Below, piece by piece: positions 6,479-11,293 of a DNA stretch of 11,293 nucleotides. A program made the position numbers and the translations under genes. Source of the stretch: CAZVAO01 sp964625175 (GTDB lineage: Bacteria > Bacillota > UBA994 > PWPR01); the NCBI GenBank assembly GCA_964625175.1, contig CAZVAO010000078.1, positions 1 to 11,293 of the forward strand, read 5' to 3'. The stretch's first letter is position 1. Every line of letters begins with the position of its first letter. Below the pieces are notes generated by a model. The model was not told the origin of the DNA, made no database searches, and was given only the letters and a program-made list of their open reading frames with translations.

Positions 6479-6492
6479 ATTTCCCGGGAAAT
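6479..6492. promoter_or_regulatory. Second perfect palindrome, abutting the operator
   Basis: ATTTCCC/GGGAAAT is a perfect 14-bp palindrome that starts at the base after the 6463-6478 palindrome. It is unrelated to it in sequence and could bind another regulator. It has no loop, so it is unlikely to act as an RNA hairpin. Confidence 0.4.
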
Positions 6493-6497
6493 AATAG

Positions 6498-6551
6498 AGC
6501 CCCAATCATACTCAGCAACTCAAAAAGAGTAACGCATAGGTGATTGGGACC
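6498..6551 (-). terminator. Structured element, possible weak terminator after the response regulator gene
   Basis: CCCAATCA (6501-6508) pairs perfectly with TGATTGGG (6541-6548). On the minus-strand RNA the stem can grow by a G-U, a C-G and another G-U pair. A nested ACTC/GAGT hairpin with an AAAAA loop lies inside (6518-6521/6527-6530). The downstream minus-strand sequence CTATTATTT is only moderately T-rich. This would allow partial separation of regulator and transporter transcripts. Confidence 0.45.
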
Positions 6552-6594
6552 AAGAAATGTAGGTGGTGTAGCGATTGCTTTGATCGATAGGGGA

Positions 6595-7233
6595 TTAATT
6601 ATGAAAATTCATTTTACCCGCAGTATGCCAGAAGATGGCGATTTGGGTTCTGTCTCTTAGATTTAGTTCTAAAAGTATTTCACTGATTTTATTGCGAATC
6701 GTACCTTCGCTTAAATGAATATTCTGAGCAATCTCTTTATTATTGAGGCCCTCGGCAATCAGTTGCATGATGTTTTGATGGGTTTTGTTGAGCTGGTAGG
6801 GTGTGAAGTCAATTTTGCTATTGGCGTTAATCATATCTTTAAGCTTATCAGCAACGCCGGCGGTGAGCACCATGTTCCCTTCATAGATAAAATGAAGCGT
6901 TTCTACGATTTTATGCGGCTTTACCGTTTTAAGTAAATAGGCAGAGGCTCCATTTTTAATTGCTTGGGTAATGAAATGGTCGTCATCAAATGTCGTGAGC
7001 ATGATAATAGAAATCTCTGGGTAGGCGTCCTTGATCTTCTTGGTTCCTAAAACCCCATCGCAAATCGGCATGCGGATATCCATTAGCACAATATCAACGG
7101 TATGCTTACCGCAAAACTGAAAAGCTTCTTCGCCATTATGGGCAACCCCCACAACATCGATTCCGCTGGCGTTTAGAATGAATTTTAAGCTTTCACAAAG
7201 CATATGATCGTCATCAACTATTAGCACTCTCAT
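6595..7233 (-). CDS. NarL/LuxR-type response regulator (LnrK-like)
   Basis: A 212-residue DNA-binding response regulator, partner of the kinase encoded just before it. The receiver domain (1-120) has the acidic cluster D7-D9, phosphoacceptor D52 (LMDIRMP), T80/T81 and K102. A linker leads to a C-terminal LuxR-type helix-turn-helix (about 152-202) containing IAEGLNNKEIAQNIHLSEGT, the usual recognition-helix region. The start ATG overlaps the kinase stop as ATGA (7233-7230), indicating coupled translation. It probably binds as a dimer; the 16-bp palindrome upstream of the transporter genes is the best candidate target. Confidence 0.93.
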   Translation of the reverse strand: MRVLIVDDDHMLCESLKFILNASGIDVVGVAHNGEEAFQFCGKHTVDIVLMDIRMPICDGVLGTKKIKDAYPEISIIMLTTFDDDHFITQAIKNGASAYLLKTVKPHKIVETLHFIYEGNMVLTAGVADKLKDMINANSKIDFTPYQLNKTHQNIMQLIAEGLNNKEIAQNIHLSEGTIRNKISEILLELNLRDRTQIAIFWHTAGKMNFHN

Positions 7234-8360
7234 CGCATTTCCTCCAAAATTGGGATCTCAAACTCTAGTAAGAAGCCAGCTTCATTGCTGATGTGCATGG
7301 ACCCACCTACTAACTCTGTGCGGGTTTGCATAGCACGCATGCCATAGCCTTTTTGTACAGGTGATTTACTTGAGCCATTGTCTTGAATAGTTAATACAAT
7401 CATCTTCTCTGCATATTGTAGCGTAATTTTGGCAGATGAAGCATTGCTGTGGCGGGCAATATTTGTTAGGGCCTCACGCGTGTTGTTATAGAGCACTGTT
7501 TCTTTCTCGGGATGAATTTCTGCAGGTGTGCCAATTAATTCAAAGGTAATGGGGATTGAGACGTTCTTTTGAAATTCCGCAATGAGTTGATTCAGAGATG
7601 TGCGAAAGTTTTTGTAGCTTGTTACCTCTAAATTCTTAACAGTGTCACGCAGTTCTTTAATATTGTGGCGCAATGTATCGGTTGCTTGGTTAATTGAGGC
7701 AATGGCTGCAGTGGGATCTTGGGCAATTAATATTTTGCTAGCTTCGAGTTGCATCAAGAGAGAGGTTAAGGCATGGCCGATGGTGTCGTGGAGCTTCTCA
7801 GCAATCCGATTGCGTTCTCTTATTTGACTTAGTTGGCGTACTTCCTGCGTGTACTGTTCAATTTGCGATTGGGCAAGTTCTAACTGATAGCTATTGCGGC
7901 GCACCTCATCGTAGAGAAACTGCAAATTGGCTATTTCGGTTTGCTGAGCTTTGATTGTGATAAAAACAACGATACTGATGACGTAGGTGAGTAAGTAGAT
8001 GAGGCTATTATGATCCCAGTATTGATAGATCAGAAAACCGAAGAAACCCGATAGTAGCAACAGCACGCCAAGAAAGTTTTGTCTTAAATCCTCAAAAGTG
8101 TCCATCAGTGGAATGATAATCAGCAGCATAGCCGCAGAGGCAAAGTAATGGGTGAGCAAGAAAATCAGTACCAGATCGATGGAAAGGGATAGAGTTATCA
8201 ATATATCGGTTGTCAGATGGGTTCTAGCCTGGAAATTCAGAATAGTTAAGAGCAGGAGCACGACGTAAAATCCTGGATTCGTAGTCGGGGTGAAAAAAAG
8301 GACAATTACAGATACGCCAAGGATGAGGATGATTTTAAGGGAATTCTTTAAGGTAGCCAA
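7230..8360 (-). CDS. Membrane sensor histidine kinase, HisKA_3 family (LnrJ-like)
   Basis: A 376-residue kinase. The N-terminal part has about six membrane helices (roughly 8-24, 30-42, 54-70, 74-86, 96-112, 120-136) with only short outer loops, so it has no sizeable extracellular sensor and probably detects a signal in or at the membrane. A coiled-coil-like linker (about 138-182) leads to the HisKA_3 dimerisation domain with H191 (EKLHDTIGH), then an HATPase domain with an N-box (REALTNIARHSNAS, 295-308), D327 in QDNGS and a GYGMRAM G-box (338-344). The start is TTG at 8360: GGGAGGTGA (8373-8365) lies at correct spacing. The longer reading from 8375 would translate the RBS itself. Confidence 0.92.
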   Translation of the reverse strand: MATLKNSLKIILILGVSVIVLFFTPTTNPGFYVVLLLLTILNFQARTHLTTDILITLSLSIDLVLIFLLTHYFASAAMLLIIIPLMDTFEDLRQNFLGVLLLLSGFFGFLIYQYWDHNSLIYLLTYVISIVVFITIKAQQTEIANLQFLYDEVRRNSYQLELAQSQIEQYTQEVRQLSQIRERNRIAEKLHDTIGHALTSLLMQLEASKILIAQDPTAAIASINQATDTLRHNIKELRDTVKNLEVTSYKNFRTSLNQLIAEFQKNVSIPITFELIGTPAEIHPEKETVLYNNTREALTNIARHSNASSAKITLQYAEKMIVLTIQDNGSSKSPVQKGYGMRAMQTRTELVGGSMHISNEAGFLLEFEIPILEEMR

Positions 8361-8394
8361 TTGCTCACCTCCCAATCAGTGGTTTAATGCTTTA

Positions 8395-8423
8395 ATTATA
8401 GAGAAATATGACGGATGTGACAA
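8395..8423 (-). promoter_or_regulatory. Strong sigma-A-type promoter of the two-component operon
   Basis: TTGTCA (8423-8418, 5/6) and a perfect TATAAT (8400-8395) are separated by exactly 17 bp, with a predicted start near 8388. Such a near-consensus promoter should be active without an activator. Positions 8408-8421 match the core of the transporter palindrome at 10/14 and overlap the -35 and spacer, so bound regulator there would probably repress. Confidence 0.75.
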
Positions 8424-8471
8424 GATTCACTGCAAGGTGGATCGCGCAGGAGTGGTTAGGGTTTTCATTCT

Positions 8472-8512
8472 GTTAGAAAGCAAAGCACCAACGCTAAAGT
8501 TTGTTGGTGCTT
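8472..8512 (-). terminator. Intrinsic terminator of the Xaa-Pro aminopeptidase gene
   Basis: A perfect 10-bp stem, AAGCACCAAC (8483-8492) with GTTGGTGCTT (8503-8512), starts 11 bp beyond the minus-strand stop codon. On the minus strand it is followed by the T-rich stretch TTGCTTTCT. Confidence 0.75.
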
Positions 8513-8522
8513 GGAGATCAAT

Positions 8523-10103
8523 TTACTTAATAGGTTTAGTCATGGATGCTAAGAACGCACGTTCATCNNNNNNNNNNNNNNNNNNNNNNNNNNNNNNNNN
8601 NNNNNNNNNNNNNNNNNNNNNNNNNNNNNNNNNNNNNNNNNNNNNNNNNNNNNNNNNNNNNNNNNNNCCTTCGTGCACATTAAGCAAGAAACCAATGCCG
8701 TGCCCAGTGCCGCATTTGTAATCCAACCCGTTATCCCACATGGGTTTACGGGCGAGTACGTCGAGGTGCGGACCACACGTGCCTTTTAGGAATTTAGCCT
8801 GGGCTAAGCCAATATGTGATTTGAGTGTGAGCGTATAGTCTGTACGCTGTTCCTCAGTTAGGGGTCCAGTGGGATAGGTGCGGGTGATGTCGGTGGTCCC
8901 ATCATAGTATTGAGCGCCGGAATCCACTAACAAAAAGCCACCTTCACTCACCTTATGATAACTTAGAGGGGTTGCTGAATAATGCATCATGGCGGCATTG
9001 GGTCCATAGGCGGCAATGGTATTGAAACTTTCTCCGATGTAAAGGGCTTGTTTCCCACGGATTTCGCGCAACTTACCTGCAATATTGAGCTCCGTAACGA
9101 TTCCCTTGGGGATATTTTCATTGAGCCACTTATTAAACTGAACCATGGCTACGCCGTCTTTGATTTGACTATTCCTAATGTTGGCGATTTCAGTTGGATT
9201 CTTAATTGCCTTGAGTCGCGTTGCAATATCTCCCTTAGGAATGAGTTTGGTGGTATCACTAAGTGCCCTCAGAAGGGCTACGCTGGTTTTTTGGGGTGCG
9301 TATAATACGGGACTAAGCTCAAAAGTGCTGAGGAAACTTAAGGCTTCTTCATAGGCATGAAGCGTCACCCCACTGTTTAAGAGGTCAGCCTGCACTTTTT
9401 CAGGTAGTTTGCTGTTCTCAATGAAGAGGTGAGCATCATTTTGGGTGATTAGAGCATAGGCAATGACCATATGATTATATTTAATATCGTTGCCTCTGAT
9501 ATTGAAGGTCCAACAGATATCGTCTAGATTGGGAATCAGATAGGCTGCTCCACCGAGTTTCGTCATCTCGGCTCTGATTTCAGCAACCTTCTCTACGCTG
9601 TCTTTGCCGACGTATTTTGTATCGAGGATCATAACCTCCGTTTGGGGAATGCTCGGGCGATCGGCCCAGATGGGTGCAACAAGGTCATGTTGATAAGATA
9701 TTTTGAAACGTTTAGGGGAAAAGCGCTCTTTCAGGGCCTCAAAGGTATGAACTGCCATCACCTTTCCATCAAAACCAATAGTCTGTCCTTCAGCCAGGTG
9801 ATTAGAAATCCACTCACCAATAGTGGGAACCCCCTGGAGCCCCTGTTTCATTAGCTCAAATTCGGATCCTGCTAACTGTTTTAGCGCTTGCACATGGTAG
9901 CGGCCGTCTGTCCAGAGCAAAGCCTGGTCTTGGGTGATGACCACTGTTCCTGCGGACCCCGTGAATCCCGAAATCCACTGACGGCACTTCCAATGCTCTG
10001 CCACATACTCGCTCTGGTGAGCATCGAAACTGGGAATAATATAGCAGTCAATCTGCTTTTTGGTCATTTCAGTTCGTAAAGCCTGAATTCTTTGATTGAT
10101 CAT
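8523..10103 (-). CDS. Large Xaa-Pro aminopeptidase (peptidase family M24B), interrupted by an assembly gap
   Basis: A cytosolic metallopeptidase that releases an N-terminal residue before proline. It is the three-domain type: creatinase-like domains at about 1-145 and 155-305, then the pita-bread catalytic domain from about 310. Visible metal ligands are D394 (VDSG), D405 (TTDITRT) and H468 (GTGHGIG); H374 (MMHYSA) is also conserved. The two glutamate ligands expected in EPG and RIEN-type motifs fall in the run of 100 N. After the gap only 14 residues remain, ending in the family-typical FLASMTKPI tail. Members are about 590 residues, so about 100 residues are missing rather than the 33-34 implied by the gap. 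AGGAGG (10114-10109) sets the start. It stands alone with its own terminator. Confidence 0.9.
   Translation of the reverse strand: MINQRIQALRTEMTKKQIDCYIIPSFDAHQSEYVAEHWKCRQWISGFTGSAGTVVITQDQALLWTDGRYHVQALKQLAGSEFELMKQGLQGVPTIGEWISNHLAEGQTIGFDGKVMAVHTFEALKERFSPKRFKISYQHDLVAPIWADRPSIPQTEVMILDTKYVGKDSVEKVAEIRAEMTKLGGAAYLIPNLDDICWTFNIRGNDIKYNHMVIAYALITQNDAHLFIENSKLPEKVQADLLNSGVTLHAYEEALSFLSTFELSPVLYAPQKTSVALLRALSDTTKLIPKGDIATRLKAIKNPTEIANIRNSQIKDGVAMVQFNKWLNENIPKGIVTELNIAGKLREIRGKQALYIGESFNTIAAYGPNAAMMHYSATPLSYHKVSEGGFLLVDSGAQYYDGTTDITRTYPTGPLTEEQRTDYTLTLKSHIGLAQAKFLKGTCGPHLDVLARKPMWDNGLDYKCGTGHGIGFLLNVHEXXXXXXXXXXXXXXXXXXXXXXXXXXXXXXXXXXDERAFLASMTKPIK
8568..8667. other. Assembly gap (100 N)
   Basis: Exactly 100 undetermined bases inside the M24 peptidase gene. 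The round number suggests a fixed-size scaffold placeholder. Comparison with remembered family sequences places about 97-100 residues (roughly 300 bp) between the motif before it and the tail after it. Confidence 0.95.
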
Positions 10104-10132
10104 AATGTCCTCCTGTTCTACTAACTATCTTC

Positions 10133-10161
10133 ATTATGGGAATATTCGCGAGAAAGTGCAA
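10133..10161 (-). promoter_or_regulatory. Possible promoter of the Xaa-Pro aminopeptidase gene
   Basis: TTGCAC (10161-10156, only TTG matching) and CATAAT (10138-10133, 5/6) are 17 bp apart on the minus strand. The predicted start is about 12 bp upstream of the AGGAGG site. Confidence 0.4.
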
Positions 10162-10196
10162 GCATTGTTTTTAAAACGCGCATAGGCTTCTGATGT

Positions 10197-10224
10197 TTGA
10201 ATCCGCTAGAATCTATGTTATGAT
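10197..10224 (+). promoter_or_regulatory. Possible promoter of the membrane-anchored protein gene
   Basis: TTGAAT (10197-10202, 4/6) and TATGAT (10219-10224, 5/6) are separated by 16 bp. The leader then contains a small GCCC/GGGC inverted repeat (10232-10235/10244-10247) before the GGAG at 10267. It is divergent from the peptidase promoter, about 35 bp away. Confidence 0.45.
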
Positions 10225-10277
10225 ACGTTGGGCCCCTTCCTATGGGCTAATCTGTGCAGTTTGATTGGAGATGTATT

Positions 10278-11276
10278 ATGAAACGAACAAGTATGAAGAA
10301 TGTGTTAGTTATAATCTTGCTTACCACCATACTGTGGGTGAATATCAACCTGTCTTATAAGGTGGAATCACTGCAGAACCAAGTTAACAATCTAAATAGT
10401 AATTTTGCTAGCCAACTCAGTCAGATGAGTGCCAACCTGTCGCAATTCACCTATAACATCAATAAACAGATGCAATGGATCAGTTCCAGTGATTACCGGG
10501 TCGTTGGAATCAATGAAGATTATAGTGAGTTGGAATTAGAGTTCACTTTTACACTAAATGAAAAACGTGGTGACGAGCTATTATATCTCGTGCTTACCGC
10601 CGAGGACAATCCTGAAATTAGAGTGCCGGTCTCAGAGAGTAGCAGCTTAATCTATACGGTTCGGGTCACGGCTAGTGAGAAAAACTATCAAGTCACTCTG
10701 CTGGGTGTTGGTACAGAAGTTTCTCGCAATCAGGAACTGGATACCCTTTATCTGCAGAATTTCCGCGATAGTTTGGTGCAGATTGAAGGCGAGAAGTTGG
10801 CAGAACGCCGTTCCAGTAAAGATGAGACTGCAGAAATAGAGTTCTACATTGCCGTTTCGTCTGAGCCGCGCAAGGGGATTCGTGGTATTGAGGATGTTGT
10901 TGGGCCTTTTGAATTTGCAGCGTTGACTGCAGACATTTATGTGGGCCTGGAGTATTTTGATACAATCGATTTGCAAAATGGTGAAGGGTTTACACCGATT
11001 GATCCGCAAAGCAGTTCGTATAACAGGTATGAAGGGGTTGCTGAATTCGGCAGTGATTATCTGAGTGTTGCAGGTAAGTATCTGATTGCCGATGAAAATT
11101 ATCAAAAATACCTTAAGCTTATGGAGACTGAACCAGATGAGGATGAAGTGTTCGCTGCAGCTAGTGATGTGTTTTTTCTCGTGACGGCTGTTGACAGTAG
11201 GGGTATTGAATATCGACAGATTGTCGGTAGTCACTTCTATGAGTTGGTCGGAGATGAGATTGTATTGAGATATTAG
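10278..11276 (+). CDS. Membrane-anchored protein with coiled-coil-like stalk, function unknown
   Basis: A 332-residue protein I do not recognise. A short basic N-terminus (KRTSMK) precedes one hydrophobic helix (about 8-22) without a clear signal-peptidase or lipobox site, so it is probably a type II membrane anchor with the rest outside. Residues about 26-67 are rich in N, Q, S and L with heptad-like spacing (VESLQNQVNNLNSNF), a likely coiled-coil stalk. The outer part (about 72-332) looks beta-rich and acidic, with alternating hydrophobic/charged stretches such as ELELEFTF and AEIEFYIAV, and two similar-looking strands that may be Ig-like. The start at 10278 is chosen because GGAG (10267-10270) lies 7 nt upstream; an in-frame ATG at 10254 lacks an RBS. 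Only 17 bp of window follow its stop. Confidence 0.8.
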   Translation: MKRTSMKNVLVIILLTTILWVNINLSYKVESLQNQVNNLNSNFASQLSQMSANLSQFTYNINKQMQWISSSDYRVVGINEDYSELELEFTFTLNEKRGDELLYLVLTAEDNPEIRVPVSESSSLIYTVRVTASEKNYQVTLLGVGTEVSRNQELDTLYLQNFRDSLVQIEGEKLAERRSSKDETAEIEFYIAVSSEPRKGIRGIEDVVGPFEFAALTADIYVGLEYFDTIDLQNGEGFTPIDPQSSSYNRYEGVAEFGSDYLSVAGKYLIADENYQKYLKLMETEPDEDEVFAAASDVFFLVTAVDSRGIEYRQIVGSHFYELVGDEIVLRY

Positions 11277-11293
11277 ACTTAACAATAGCAGTG

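Noticed and set aside
8361..8375. Upstream TTG start for the sensor kinase
   Set aside because: The extra codons are the GGGAGGTGA ribosome binding site itself.
8290..8721. + strand frame running through the N gap
   Set aside because: It is antisense to two well-supported genes and depends on the unknown bases.
10647..11285. Long minus-strand frame (212 codons) opposite the membrane-anchored protein
   Set aside because: No RBS, no recognisable domains, and composition as expected for an antisense shadow of the + strand gene.

Overview
The window looks like a chromosomal segment of a Gram-positive, probably anaerobic member of the Bacillota (Clostridia-like). The signs are strong AGGAGG-type ribosome binding sites, sigma-A-type promoters, a TTG start codon, moderately low GC, and a gene set of M29 and M24 peptidases, a PPP-family phosphatase and an ABC-2 exporter with its own two-component system. 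The genus cannot be fixed from sequence alone.

Layout. (1) 1-469 is non-coding and rich in repeats: a short array of hairpins joined by TGAAG, a dispersed-repeat-like palindrome, and two modules that recur at 3424-3652. It ends in a promoter and a hairpin next to the RBS of the first gene. (2) 470-3315 (+) is a tight three-gene operon: M29 aminopeptidase, a Cys-rich DUF3795-like protein, and a PPP-type Ser/Thr phosphatase. It ends at a hairpin with A and T tracts on opposite sides, which can serve both converging operons. (3) 3387-3670 is a second repeat island. (4) 3671-8360 (-) holds sensor kinase, NarL-type response regulator, ABC ATPase and two ABC-2 permeases, the same order as the B. 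subtilis linearmycin-resistance locus lnrJKLMN. (5) 8523-10103 (-) is a large Xaa-Pro aminopeptidase (M24B), interrupted by a 100-N assembly gap that hides about 100 residues of its C-terminal part. (6) 10278-11276 (+), divergent from it, encodes an unrecognised membrane-anchored protein with a coiled-coil-like stalk.

How the genes may work together. The kinase/regulator pair has a near-consensus promoter and a 4-bp ATGA overlap. The transporter genes have their own promoter with a good -10 but no clear -35. A perfect 16-bp palindrome lies about 64 bp upstream of the predicted start, the usual place for an activator. A 10/14 match to its core lies in the kinase promoter. I infer that the regulator switches on the exporter from this palindrome and may also act on its own promoter. 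The first operon has no obvious joint function. The DUF3795 partner and the bacterial PPP phosphatase, bracketed by related repeat islands, are the least explained part of the window. No CRISPR array, tRNA, rRNA, insertion sequence or phage gene was seen.
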